Below, in pieces: positions 1 through 11,439 of a stretch of 64,000 bases of DNA. Numbering within the stretch: the first letter of the stretch is position 1; every line of letters starts with the position of its first letter. This DNA is from Isoetes taiwanensis (Eukaryota > Streptophyta > Lycopodiopsida > Isoetales > Isoetaceae). Location: positions 19,131,418-19,195,417 of the forward strand of contig JAJEKV010000010.1 of NCBI GenBank assembly GCA_021234155.1, given 5' to 3'. The notes beneath the pieces were generated by a model, which saw nothing but the letters and a program-made list of their open reading frames with translations, was not told the origin of the DNA and did not search any database. The translations under genes were made by a program, and so were the position numbers.

Positions 1-917
1 CGAAAGTGTGTTGCACATGAGATAGTTTGGCGCTTCTTCGAGAAGGGGTGGGCTTCGCCACAAAACTTGGTCCCTAGGGCAATGTCGACGCTTCGAGTCC
101 ATTGGCGAGACGGATCACGGTTCCGAGGGGAAGTTGCCCGCCCATCGCCGTGGCCTTTGGGAGAGGACTTTTGGGGCAAGCCGCCCCGGGTGGTTTTAGG
201 GTCCGTGCTCAAGGCCAACACCCCCTCTACGCCAAGACACGCTGCCAAGAAGGTCCTAGTCAAATCGACAAGCATAGAGCCTCCGAAACGTAAACCCTAT
301 GAGTTGCTAGGTTCTAGCAGTGGTTTGGCGCTTTGGGTGCCGAAGTTTTGGTCTTTGCACTTGGGACGTGGCCAATCACATGCGCTTGAGAACGCCAAGC
401 AAGGGAACCGACGGAATGGAGTTTGGACCAGCACTCCTCCCGTTGTGGCGCTTAGAAGTCAAGGCCCGCTTTTGCAAAAGAGCAAGACATTCAGAAATTG
501 TAATTAATGCATAGTACGGACTTAAATTCTGATTTTTTGTCAGATAGCATCCTAAGTCATCGCCAACATACAGGCATGTTGAGATAAACTACATCTTCGC
601 ATGTTGGTAGGGTATTAGTTCTCATAGCAGGGGACAAAATTAAAAAAATATATATATATGACGTCGTAACAAGCGAACACGTAGCTATTGGTAAGGTATT
701 AGTTATCGTAGCAGGTAAGGTATTACTAGTTATCATCATCGTATTATATACCTCATAGCTCAACGGATGTACCACAAAACATTGAACATTTTCATGGTGG
801 TATATTTCATAACTTTAACGGGTGTAGCAAGTCAAATAAACCCCTATCCATGTTAAATAAACCCATGTATCAAGTGTACATGCATTCTATACTATTTAAA
901 AAAAAAAAAAAAAAAAA
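1..917. other. Unassigned left edge: GC-rich open stretch then AT-rich DNA
   Basis: Bases 67-507 on the plus strand are open for 146 codons, but I recognise no domain, and two overlapping frames are also partly open, which argues against real coding. From about 510 the DNA becomes AT-rich, with a short (TA)n run near 650 and partial repeats of a phrase resembling GGTAAGGTATTAG near 690-730. An A-run at 898-918 abuts the first copy of the tandem duplication. It could be part of a transposon or transcribed noncoding sequence; nothing decides this. Confidence 0.3.
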
Positions 918-918
918 A

Positions 919-3540
919 CCTTTTGGTCTGTTTGCCTAAAGACAACCAGACTTAAGCCTATTAGCCCGTATGGATCTAATAGCCTTTAACTTGCAGCCCT
1001 ACATATGACTAGGTGTTTGTCATATCATAGGCCTTGAACAGAGCTATAAAAATACACAAGATTCCAAGATAGAAAAACATTTTGTTATTTGAGTAACAGC
1101 ATATGATTTAAAATGATTTAATACAGCAAGAATCAAGACAATTATTGCAGCATAAACTATCAAGGTTTTTAGCTAAATTACAACTAGAAGCAAAAGCTAT
1201 TGTAAGCAAAAGCTATTGTATGAACGTATTTGAATTACTATTTCCAAGTAGAACATAACCAAAAGGCATTTAATTATTTCATATTGTCAAACAGCAAGAA
1301 AAAGCAGTAAACTTGCTTAACATAGCTAAGATAACCCACATAGACATTGTGGCCATAAAACCAGACCAACATAAAAATAGAGTTTTATGATTTCACCAAA
1401 TATTCACTTGCAGATTGAGCAATAATTTTGCTCAGTTTCAAACCATAACATCACCATACGCAGGGACAAGTTCGGTTACCTGATTATGCTTCGTGTCTCC
1501 AGGCTGAGGAATTGTTGTAACAAGGTCTAGCGCAGAAATAATTACGCCCTCAGGATTTGTGACGGATTCTGCAACATCCTTATCAGTTCTGTTTGCACAA
1601 ATTGGACAAAACTTCCTTGCCCTTCTAGATTCGAATTTTGATGCATGTTCAGTATGGCTTTGCTGTGCTGAAGCCCCCTTTCTGTTTACCCATATACACG
1701 GCTAAAAGCCTGAGTCCATAGGGCAAAGGACTCGATTTCAAGAAACAAAGATCCATCCGGCCCGTGCAGAGTCGCGATTCTCGCCAAAGAAACGGCATAC
1801 GATTGGAAAAGGCCACATCTCATAGCATCGTGAACTCCGTTAGGTCAGGCCATGAAACCCTAAAGGTTACATTTCGCAATTTTGCCACACTACCTTAGGA
1901 AAATGAATAGTGCAAACTGTCTAAGGGGTCCGATCTTTTTCTCAAGCACTTTCATCCTCAGCAAAATGATCAAAAATTCAAACATTAATTCCAATGACGA
2001 AATATATGGTTAATCATATTAAAGGCTCAAAATGCATACTAAGGATATAACTTCGGTCCGACCCCAAGCTGTATAATCAGTGTTGTGGATATAGGTAAAA
2101 GGGAAGTAAAGCAATATTCCCCATATGTAAATGAACAAGATATGGTCATACATGGCTAAGATTAATTTTGATACATTAACATAGGATAAGAATGCGCTCC
2201 AAATGATCAACCCCTTTGCCTATGGCTATAGGGGAAAATTAGACATCCAACAAATATCAAGAAATTTCGCCTTGCAAGCCAAGTTATTTGAGTTGGTCAA
2301 AGCGGAGGTGAGCTGAATACACATATTTCTGAGCAGATAGCCAACTCTATAGTTAGCACAGGCTAAAGGTATATCTTTGAAAATTTATTCTTAGGAAATC
2401 TACTCTCAGGACAATTCAGAAATTGAGGAAATTTATTCTCAGGTCCAATCTATTCTCAAGAAGGTTTAGTCCTCGGGACCATTGAGGAATTGAAGTGCGT
2501 TTATATTATTTTAAGACCTTTACAAGAGCTGTGAAATCAAACGCTCTACAAAACTATTTATCGGCTAGCTTCGGTCATGTTTCAAGTGAAAAAGAAAAAG
2601 GATATAGCCTAGGGCATCAACATGTCAAGTTAATTAAGTTGGTAAAAATGGAGAGTAGATACGCTTCTGATGAGCAGATAACAAGTCAAGAGTCAAGATA
2701 GGTAAAGGATATTCTAGTGATCTTTATATATAAAAAAATCCTTCCTCCTACCTCAGATTCGGAGGTCCCTATATTTTGTCAACAAGAAATGACATAAATT
2801 GAAATTGTAACAGGGAGAGTAGGGCCCTGTTACAACACAGGGACCTACCCAACCCATGAAAAACAACTCTAAATTAGAAGATAAACTTACGTGATAGCTC
2901 TGAGAATTCTCGTCTTGAATGTCAAATTCTCGTCTTCAATGCCAAAGGTAAGACCAGAAAAGTTATTATGCTTCACTGTTCTAGAAACAATTCTGAAAAT
3001 GCCTTTGTTGTAGAGCCGTTATTGCCAAAGGCCGAAATTAACCCCTCAGCAGCCAGCAGAGACCACATAGGAATGAGAATAAAAATAAGTGCTCAAGATT
3101 GTAAATGGTACAAACAGAATTCTGCCAAAAATCAGAAAAATGATCATGTTTGGCAAAAACAATGTCATTTGAGTTTAAGAATTCTTTTGTAAATAACCTT
3201 CTACCAAAGGAGAATTCTTCTCATAAAAACCTTTGGTGGAATGGACAATTTCTTTATCCAGCTTATTCAAACAAACAATTATGCATCAGAGTAAAACAGA
3301 TCAATCAATGAACAGTAGTAGAGGTTCACAAGAATTTAAAGACGAACTGACCTATATTCTGAAAATTGCACATTGATCATACTTTAGAGCTATCAATTCT
3401 TTGATTCATCTGTTGTCAATTTTGCCAACTTCATCGTGAGTAGCATCATCATTCTTCTGCAATCATAAGAGATAAGTCAGCAACACCTAAGCTCAGTCCA
3501 AGGTCCTAGGTTAAACCTAGAAACTGGGGTAACATTAAAA
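919..3540. repeat. Tandem duplication, copy 1 (2.6 kb unit)
   Basis: The sequence starting CCTTTTGGTCTGTTTGCC at 919 recurs at 3542, and the two blocks can be followed in parallel for over 2.1 kb with an offset of about 2,623-2,628. A 63-codon minus-strand frame at 2019-2210 is repeated exactly at 4647-4838. Differences between copies are mostly short substitutions or indels at CAG/CTG sites. Apart from the exon-like block, the unit is AT-rich and looks intronic or intergenic. No terminal repeats, primer-binding site or TSD suggest that it is a transposon. Confidence 0.9.
1480..1840 (-). pseudogene. Exon-like open blocks of an unrecognised gene (copy 1)
   Basis: On the minus strand a readable block runs from about 1838 to 1690 (including the run RCGLFQSYAVSLARIATLHG) and ends at a GT-type donor (GGGTAAAC). 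A second open block to 1480 includes RARKFCPICANRTDKD and ends at CAG followed by GTAACC, also donor-like. Both blocks occur again in the second tandem copy. The reading looks like real coding sequence rather than chance, but I do not recognise the protein. CPIC could be half of a zinc-binding site. It may be an internal piece of a duplicated host gene. Confidence 0.35.
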
Positions 3541-5685
3541 AACCTTTTGGTCTGTTTGCCTAAAGACAACCAGACTTAAGCCTATTAGCCCGTATGGATC
3601 TAATAGCCTTTAACTTGCAGCCCTACATATGACTAGGTGTTTGTCATATCATAGGCCTTGAACAGAGCTATAAAAATACACAAGATTCCAAGATAGAAAA
3701 ACATTTTGTTATTTGAGTAACAGCATATGATTTAAAATGATTTAATACAGCAAGAATCAAGACAATTATTGCAGCATAAACTATCAAGGTTTTTAGCTAA
3801 ATTACAACTAGAAGCAAAAGCTATTGTAAGCAAAAGCTATTGTATGAACGTATTTGAATTACTATTTCCAAGTAGAACATAACCAAAAGGCATTTAATTA
3901 TTTCATATTGTCAAACAAAGAAGAAAAAGCAAAGAAACTTGCTTAACATAGCTAAGATAACCCACATAGACATTGTGGCCATAAAACCAGACCAACATAA
4001 AAATAGAGTTTTATGATTTCACCAAATATTCACTTGCAGATTGAGCAATAATTTTGCTCAGTTTCAAACCATAACATCACCATACGCTAGGATAAGTTCT
4101 AAGCACTGATTATGCTTCGTGTCTCCAGTGAGGAATTGTTGTAACAAGGTCTAGCGCAAAATAATTACCCTCGATTTGTGATTTGATTCTCGCAACATCC
4201 TTATCGGGCCTCGCTTTGCACAAATTGGACAAAACTTCCTTGCCCTTCTAGATTCGAATTTTGATGCATGTTCAAGATGGCTTTGCCGTTGTCTTTGAAG
4301 CCCCTTTCTCGCTTACCCATATACACGGCTAAAAGCCCGAGTCCATAGGGCAAAGCGGACTCGATTTCAAGAAACAAAGATCCATCCGGCCCGGCGCAGA
4401 GTCGCGATTCGCCAAAGAAACGGCATATAGATTGGAAAAGGCCACATCTCATAGCATCGTGAACTCCGTTAGGTCAGGCCATGAAACCCTAAAGGTTACA
4501 TTTCGCAATTTTGCCACACTACCTTAGGAAAATGAATAGTGCAAACCGCCTAAGGGTCCGATCTTTTTCTCAAGCACTTTCATCCTCAGCAAAATGATCA
4601 AAAATTCAAACATTAATTCCAATGACGAAATATATGGTTAATCATATTAAAGGCTCAAAATGCATACTAAGGATATAACTTCGGTCCGACCCCAAGCTGT
4701 ATAATCAGTGTTGTGGATATAGGTAAAAGGGAAGTAAAGCAATATTCCCCATATGTAAATGAACAAGATATGGTCATACATGGCTAAGATTAATTTTGAT
4801 ACATTAACATAGGATAAGAATGCGCTCCAAATGATCAACCCCTTTGCCTATGGCTATAGGGGAAAATTAGACATCCAACAAATATCAAGAAATTTCGCCT
4901 TGCAAGCCAAGTTATTTGAGTTGGTCAAAGCGAGGTGAGTGAATACACATATTTCCGAAAGCGGATAGCCAACTCTATAGTTAGCACAAAGCTAAAGGTA
5001 TATCTTTGAAAATTTATTCTTAGGAAATCTACTCTCGAACAATTCAGAAATTGAGGAAATTTATTCTCGTGTCCAATCTATTCTCAAGAAGGTTTAGTCC
5101 CTGACCATTGAGGAATTGAAGTGCGTTTATATTATTTTAAGACCTTTACAAGAGTTTGGAAATCAAACGCTCTACAAAACTATTTATCGGCTAGCTTCGG
5201 GTCATGTTTCAAGTGAAAAGAAAAAGGATATAGCCTAGGGCATCAACATGTCAAGTTAATTAAGTTGGTAAAAATGGAGAGTAGATACGCTCCTGATGAG
5301 CAGATAACAAGTCAAGAGTCAAGATAGGTAAAGGATATTCTAGTGATCTTTATATATAAAAAAATCCTTCCTCCTACCTCAGATTCGAGGTCCCTATATT
5401 TTGTCAACAAGAAATGACATAAATTGAAATTGTAATGGAGAGAGTAGGGCCCCTGTTACAACACGTGGACCTACCCAACCCATGAAAAACAACTCTAAAT
5501 TAGAAGATAAACTTACGTGATAGCTCGAGAATTCTCGCCTTGAATGTCAAATTCTCGCCTTCAATGCCAAAGGTAAGACCGTAAAAGTTATTATGCTTCA
5601 CCGTTCTAGAAACAATTCAAAAAATGCCTTTGTTGTAGAGTCATTATTGCCAAAGGCGAAATTAACCCCTCGGCAGACCCGCCAG
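3541..5685. repeat. Tandem duplication, copy 2, truncated at its right end
   Basis: This copy follows copy 1 directly and lacks roughly the last 480 bp of the unit: similarity stops near 5685, at the point matching about 3055 of copy 1, where a GC-rich sequence full of ACGACGT motifs begins. The truncation point is the left edge of the CACTA-like element, so insertion or an accompanying deletion probably removed the end of this copy. Confidence 0.85.
4110..4462 (-). pseudogene. Exon-like open blocks of an unrecognised gene (copy 2)
   Basis: This is the duplicate of the block at 1480-1840. An 83-codon frame at 4452-4201 joins parts of both blocks because several small indels relative to copy 1 change the phase. 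Most indels fall where copy 1 has CTG or CAG, for example TTCTGTTT in copy 1 against CCTCGCTTT here. Either copy could be the correct reading. Function unknown. Confidence 0.3.
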
Positions 5686-7336
5686 AGACGCCGAAAAAAA
5701 AACGTCGTTACAAACGCCGCTCAACGACGTTTTTGTCGCCGCTTAACGACGTCGTGGCGTCGTTAAACGGCGACTTGCGGATTTAAATCGAAAACAGCGG
5801 CAATCCCGCCGCTTATTTTCGAGCAAGCAAAGCTTATGGAGGAGCGTTTTTTGAGGCGATTTTCGGCGCGGATCTACTTTGGGGTCTATTCTAAGTGTAA
5901 GACAAGCTTCATAAGGTATGTGCACGGATCAACCAACTCGTTTTTTGAATCTAAACTTGTTTTTGGGTAGATTTAGGGCTTTTTGTATTTGTTGTTTGTT
6001 CTTCCTTCAACCTTCATTCTTCTTCTTCCATTCTTGCATCCTTCTTCCATACATATTCTTCCATTCCCTTTGTCATCTTCTTCTTCGATTCTTCCTCCTC
6101 TTATACTACTTCTTCCTCCTCTTATTCAAATTCTTACTCTTAATCCTCCTCTTGCGCTTCGTCTTCTTCGTATTCTTCTTCCCCATTTTCGGGTTCCTCC
6201 TCTTCCATTCTTCTTCTAATTTTTTTCCCATCTAAGAAGACGTCGTTAAAAGACGAGACCCTTCTTCTTTCCAAAATTTTTCCTTATTAGTTGTTTTATA
6301 CTATTTCTTTCTAATCATTGAATTTTTTGTTTTGCATGTACACTCCTAGCAAAATGTGTTGTTCTTGCAAAACAAGTTGGCACCTCTTCCGTAAGGATTT
6401 AATTTTTTTCAATACGCTAATAAAATACTAATGCTTTATTTAGGTTAAATTGTTATCCAAGAAGGGGCGCCATTGAAACCACCCCTCCCCCATTGATTTT
6501 CCATATTTTTTTTTTTTTAAGTTGTTTATTTATACTAATATTTTACTAATCATTGAATTTATTGTTTTGCATGTACACTCCTAGCAAATGCGTTGTTTGT
6601 GCAAAACAACTTTGCCACCTTGTACCAGGTAAGCATTTAATTTTCAATATGCTTAATGTATTGATTAATGTATTTAGCTTAATTTATTGATTAATGTATT
6701 TAGCTAAAAAAATTGGGGCTTCATTTATTTTTGTATTTTTTTAATATATTTAAGCGACATCATTTAATGACGTTAAAATCTTATATTTCTTTATTGGTTA
6801 AATTCATTTTATAGGCTTTAAATTAAATGTATTAACTTCATTCATAATAAATGTATTATTATTATTTTTTTTTTTTCAATTTATATAAAAAAAAAATTTA
6901 AAAAAAAAATTAAAAATTTTTTTTTTAATACACGTAAGCAACGTCGTTAAACGACGTTGCTTACGTAATTACGCCGCAACGGCGCCTGGGTAACGCCGCC
7001 ATTGCCGCCGGGCCACGTGGGTCGCCACGGTATGCGTGGACGCCGTTAAACGACGTCAAACACGTAACTTACACGCCGGCTCCGCTGCCTTCATGCCCGC
7101 CGCCTTACCGGCCATGGGCGCCTACGGTATGGCGCCGTTGAAACGACGCCACGCCGCCGCTTTAAGACGACGCCGCTATGACGGCGATATAGCGACGCAG
7201 CGTCCCGCGCCGTAAAACGACATGCGACGCCGTTATAGGCGCCGCTTCATCGACTTTTTATGCCGTTCATCGACGCTCAAACGACGCCCGGGCGCCGTAA
7301 TAGACGCCGTAAAATAAGGCAATTTTTTTTGTAGTG
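5686..7336 (+). mobile_element. CACTA-like (En/Spm) non-autonomous element, right end intact
   Basis: The right end reads AATTTTTTTTGTAGTG, the reverse complement of CACTACAAAAAAAATT, the standard plant CACTA terminus. Both ends are packed with short GC-rich subterminal motifs in both orientations, variants of ACGACGT/ACGCCGT/CGTCGTTAAACGACG (5700-5790 and 6945-7320), as expected for transposase binding sites in this superfamily. The middle is AT-rich with a pyrimidine-rich tract (5985-6230) and no transposase. The expected CACTA at the left end near 5686 is not readable, so that end may be deleted, degenerate or miscalled. Confidence 0.7.
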
Positions 7337-8628
7337 GAGGGCGCACGCCCCCGTGGGGCACGCCAATCGAAAGTGCCTCCAATCCAAACCGACATAAAGT
7401 AGATAGTGGTCTGACAAAGTCTCTTCATCTCTTGTTCCTGTGCCTGTCGTGAAATCTCTAATGATATCAAGTTCTGGCACTGGAGCTAGGAGATAGTCCA
7501 CCACGCTGGCTCCACCATCGCCCCCGCCGCTTCTGCAAATGAAGCCCCCTGATCGCAGCCATCTGAGCATACCATTGCAGATCACCATGTCAAAGATCTG
7601 ACATAGCTGGACCAACTCTCTTCCAAAGGCTCCGGAGACTGTATCCTGGGAGCGTCTTGCATGCTAGGATGCCTCCGTTTCTAGCCAAAGTGGGTTGGAG
7701 TCAGCATTTCCCTGAAAGGTGACCGACTGCCACTCTGCCGTACGTGCATTGAAATCTCCCAATAAAAACACATGACCCTCCTGGCGATACTGCTCTATGT
7801 CATCATACAGTTCCCTATAGGGCATATGCACATCTATATCTGTCTGATGAATCCTGTAGAACTTAGAAGTTTCATGGAGTATATAACATCCTGCGATAAA
7901 CAGTGGGCGATGGTGAGGCTGCAGCACTCGTATCCACAGGTAGCAGTTAAGTCTATCAGCCTTGTGGAGTGAGACTGTGGATGCTATAGCATCTTTGAAG
8001 TAGCATGCGACCCCTCCATACCCTCGTTTGCCATGACGCTCATTGGCCAGTGAGAAATGATGGTACCCTGGGATGTCCGGTAACAGATGACCACTATATT
8101 CCCATGTCTCTTGCAAGAAGATGATGTCCATGCCTGTAGCAATTTCAGCAATGCCCTCGCCGCACTTCCAGGGAAATCCCCTACAGTTCCACGATACAAT
8201 GCGAAGGCACTCTTCCTATGTTGTCTGTGGTGACTGCCCTATCCCCGTCCCCATGGAGGCTGCAGGAGTTGGGCCATTGGCAGGTGTCGGGGCTCTCATG
8301 TCCGGCCCTGCTGCTGTAGGTGGTGTCAGGGTACTTGGTCTTGGCTGCTGTGTGTGATCCGCCATTCTGGAGGTGGGGGATCCAGAAGTGCTTGGTCCCC
8401 TAGTCGCCGCTTTTGCCACTGTTGGCCGTGGAGGCACAAATACCTTCATCTTGCCATTCACCAGACCTGCCGATCCCCCTGCCTGCTTGACCTGTCTAAT
8501 CTTTGCGAACTCCTCCTGCCTCTCCTTCTGTTGAGGCGGGGTCAGATCCATGTCTAAGTACACCGATATCTCCTTCAAGCGACTAGCGCACTGCAGCATC
8601 AACGTCTTCGATGCCTGGTCGAGCACTG
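7337..8628 (-). pseudogene. LINE-E remnant: ORF1 tail and APE-type endonuclease
   Basis: Read on the minus strand, 8628-8216 encodes a Pro/Thr/Ala-rich tail that fits the end of a LINE ORF1 and ends in a stop. Then 8195-7664 encodes an apurinic-like endonuclease: SWNCRG-type start, IIFLQETWEY, RGYGGVACYF, then LLGDFNAR. A frameshifted continuation at 7615-7340 keeps DYLLAPVPELD and the SDHYLLYVGL motif (catalytic SDH). The 5' end stops inside copia gag at about 8628, typical 5' truncation of a retrotransposed LINE. The rest, including reverse transcriptase, is cut off by the CACTA end at 7336. The GGVACYF stretch resembles LINE-A at 49300-50150. Confidence 0.8.
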
Positions 8629-9082
8629 TGAGTTTAAAGGAAAAATTGAGAAAGAAACTTGTTTTTATTGTCATGGACATGGCCATTTCAAGAATAACTG
8701 TTCTAAACTAAATAAGGATTTTAACTGCTACAATTGTGGGGGCAAAGGACATCTGGCTGCTAAATGTCCATCACCAAAAGATCTCACAAAAGAAAAAGGT
8801 AAGGTTGACTCTAGAAGAGGAGGAAGATCCTCTGCTCCAAGAGGACGAGATGGCAGATCCACTGGAGCATTTATTGCAAGAGAACAAAAATCAAATGAAA
8901 AGGAAGAAGCTGAGGATGAAGAAGAGGTACAACAAATTTTTGCTTTTTGTGATAGTTTCAAATCTAATAAAAATTCTCGTGCTCTTGTAGTTGATAGTGG
9001 AGCTGAAAGATCAGTAGTTCACTCCACTGATCTTCTCAAACAAATTAGTCCAACTCAAGGGAGAAGTGTTCAAGTTGGAGAT
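8629..9082 (+). pseudogene. Ty1/copia gag C-terminus and start of protease (5' part of split element)
   Basis: One open plus-strand frame encodes two CCHC zinc knuckles in tandem, CFYCHGHGHFKNNC and CYNCGGKGHLAAKC. A basic then acidic linker follows, and then the aspartic protease active site VVDSGAERSVVH (DSGA). The frame is cut at 9082 after QVGD by the outer chromovirus, and resumes in the same frame at 42204 with GALQMVEGKG once the GAGAT target duplication is counted once. The upstream gag and 5' LTR are missing, replaced by LINE-E. AT-rich codon use contrasts with the inserted gypsy elements. Confidence 0.92.
9078..9082 (+). repeat. Target-site duplication GAGAT, left copy
   Basis: GAGAT at 9078-9082 directly precedes the left LTR and is repeated at 42199-42203 directly after the right LTR. 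Removing the 33 kb insert and one copy restores the copia protease frame, so the insertion boundaries are exact. Confidence 0.97.
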
Positions 9083-10752
9083 TGTGACGCTCCCTGAATA
9101 TATACGACACACACTTGTATACATACGAGGACTTTCCCCTCCCATGGCAACCAACTTGCCATGAGCAGGGCCCTCCGTCTATTTCGGGCTATCTATGAAA
9201 TGATACCCGAAAGAAGGACACGAAGGGGTCATTCGGCCCACGCCTTCAATGGGACTCCTACGTCGCGGAAGCATGAATACAGAGAGTTAGCACACAGCAT
9301 AAATCACATATAAATAACCACCCCGAAGAGTGGCGCATCCATCCACATACCAACGGCAAAGAATATGCATCTAAAACTAAGAAAACACCCCAAACCCCAG
9401 GTTCTACCCTGGCTCAAACTCCAGTGAGGATCGACTGACGGCTGGGCCTCAAGAGATCAGCAGACCGAGTCTTGCCATGGCGTTGGCTGGCATAGAACAT
9501 CGGCTAGGGTTGTCCACTCCATCCGCCCCTCCTGTGCACACTTTGCAGATGGGTCAATTCACGTTATGGCTTCGCTATAGCCTTCCGGAGATGCAGGTTC
9601 AAGGTATCACCCTTTGAGCCTACTCCAGGTTCATGACTCCTGGTTCGATGAGGCAGGTCGGGGAAGCGTCCCCTTCCAGAATCACAGTGGTTCCATGGGT
9701 GAGCTAGAGAATACGTGCCGCATCAGCGACCCCTGCATCCGTACCCGACTTACTCACCCTAAATCTACTCAAAGTACAGGATGCCCCATGCGGGTCACAC
9801 CTCTGTACTCAGGGAGTGTCAGACCCATACCCGGCCCGGCTCGCGCCTAGCTCGCTGGCCGGCTATTAGGCCTAGCCCACTGTAGGAGTCTCAGGAGCCT
9901 TTTATGTTCGTGCAAGACCCCACCCCCACTTCACCACTGTGTTCCTTGTCTGGTGCTAAGCCAGTCCATAGCATCTAAGACCCGGTGGGCTCTTGTGCAC
10001 AGGCCGCATTAATGAGACTCTACAGGGCGCTATCTAGGAGCATACTACAATACATGGCTCAGAGGTCTCTACCCCCCCGTAATTCCCCCATTTCAGAGTA
10101 ATACTAGACAAAGAACTAACAATCCATCCTTTCAGAGCAAAACCAGAATCAAATCTAAAGAGAACTTACCTTTACAACCAAGGGTTAGTTCCTATGACTG
10201 AAACACAAAGAGAACAGAGAAACGAACACAACCAAGGCCCAATAGGGGCGCTATCTAGAATTCACAGGCTATCCTAGCCACCCACCTGAGTTCTGGCTGG
10301 ACTCGTTACCATGGGGTGCTTCCATCTCTTGGGTCTTGGGGGTTCAGCTTCTGCTTCACAGGTTGTACTTGGTATGGTGGCGCTCTGCTTGGTATGATGG
10401 CGCTCAGCTCCTGCTCCTTCTTTGGGCGAATTGAGGGAGTCAAAACAGGGATAGGGATCAGGTTGACAACCTAATTTGGAAATCCCCATGCTGGCCAATC
10501 GATTGGGCCAGGTGGCACCTTCCTAAAACAGTAATTAGTCTAATTAATCCTATTTAGTCCTTAATTCCCTAAGTTATAGGTTATTATCTTTAATGGTTAA
10601 ATTAGCATAGCTAATTTAATCCCTTTTAGAGTAACCCCCCTAGGTTATAGTACCCCCTAGTGGTGTACCTTTAATGGGTGACGTGTCGGTATATTTATAC
10701 GTGTACCATATAAATACGTTACGTATACCGTATAAATACGTGGAACGTCACA
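9083..10752 (-). repeat. 3' LTR of the outer chromovirus (left end)
   Basis: A 1,670-bp terminal repeat, starting TGTGACGCTCC and ending ACGTCACA on the plus strand. It matches the right LTR at 40135-42198 almost base for base over long stretches (for example 10081-10370 against 41129-41418). The differences elsewhere cluster at CAG/CTG sites. The right copy has a 0.4 kb insertion. Segments of this LTR also resemble the inner element's LTR in opposite orientation, including its GGGAGCGTCACA terminus, showing that the two elements are relatives. Confidence 0.95.
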
Positions 10753-10775
10753 TTCTCCCCTCCTTAAAAATAATG
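10753..10775 (-). promoter_or_regulatory. Polypurine tract of the outer chromovirus
   Basis: On the minus strand TTAAGGAGGGGAGAA lies directly upstream of the 3' LTR. It is the expected primer site for plus-strand DNA synthesis. The same context, AATGCTGAGGACA followed by a purine tract, precedes the inner element's 3' LTR at 31480-31519. Confidence 0.85.
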
Positions 10776-11439
10776 CTGTCCTCAGCATTGGGGTTAGTTA
10801 ATCAGATACATATACTTAAAGAACTAAATTAGAAAAATAGTAGACTAATGTTAAGAATATAACATTAATACGTTGAAATTATAGCATTTCGGACAGTAAT
10901 ACATTGAAGTTGAAAGTATAATGTAGTGTACGCACCAAGGTGCATTTAACAACTTATCAGTAGAGAAAGTTCAGGGACCGAAGTCCGATTTAAAAACATC
11001 ACAAACGACGGAAGTCGCACAGGTAAACAAAACAGATGCGAAAAGTTTGGGTCATCAGCAACCCTCTATACATGGCAGGTCACGAACTGCTCACTGGCCT
11101 GCACATGTCAATATATCAGTATATGATAAATTATAATTAGATTGTGGTTGAAGGGACCACCCCCTATAATAAAAGAGAATTTATCTACGAGGGAACCTAT
11201 CATGTCTATGGCTTGCAATTCATGTCGGCATAAGGAATGGTCCAGTTCCCCGTATAGCCGAGATGAACGCAGTCTATCAACTAGATGCTTCCCAAGCAAT
11301 GCGCGGTCATGTCAACATCAACAATACACCACGTCCTAGAGAACACAAAGGTGATATCATCATCGGTTATTATTACACGATACGATGCATCTACCCCTCT
11401 AGAGCATGATTCTCGGCAAATCAAGGCTTCACGCTTACC
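10776..11439 (-). other. 3' noncoding region of the outer chromovirus
   Basis: Region between the end of the chromodomain reading and the polypurine tract. The pol frame formally runs on to 11281, but the residues after about 11440 look like read-through of noncoding sequence. I see no further gene here. Confidence 0.6.

Noticed and set aside
67-507. 146-codon frame as a gene
   Set aside because: No recognisable domain, two other frames partly open, no context; kept only as unassigned.
919-5685. The tandem copies as a pair of LTRs
   Set aside because: They are directly adjacent, lack TG...CA ends and TSD, and no internal region or PBS lies between them.
5918-6235. 105-codon hydrophobic frame (Phe/Leu-rich)
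   Set aside because: It is a translation of a pyrimidine-rich tract in the CACTA-like element; an overlapping frame is open too.
8121-8557. Plus-strand frames over the LINE-E ORF1 tail
   Set aside because: Antisense to the better supported LINE reading.
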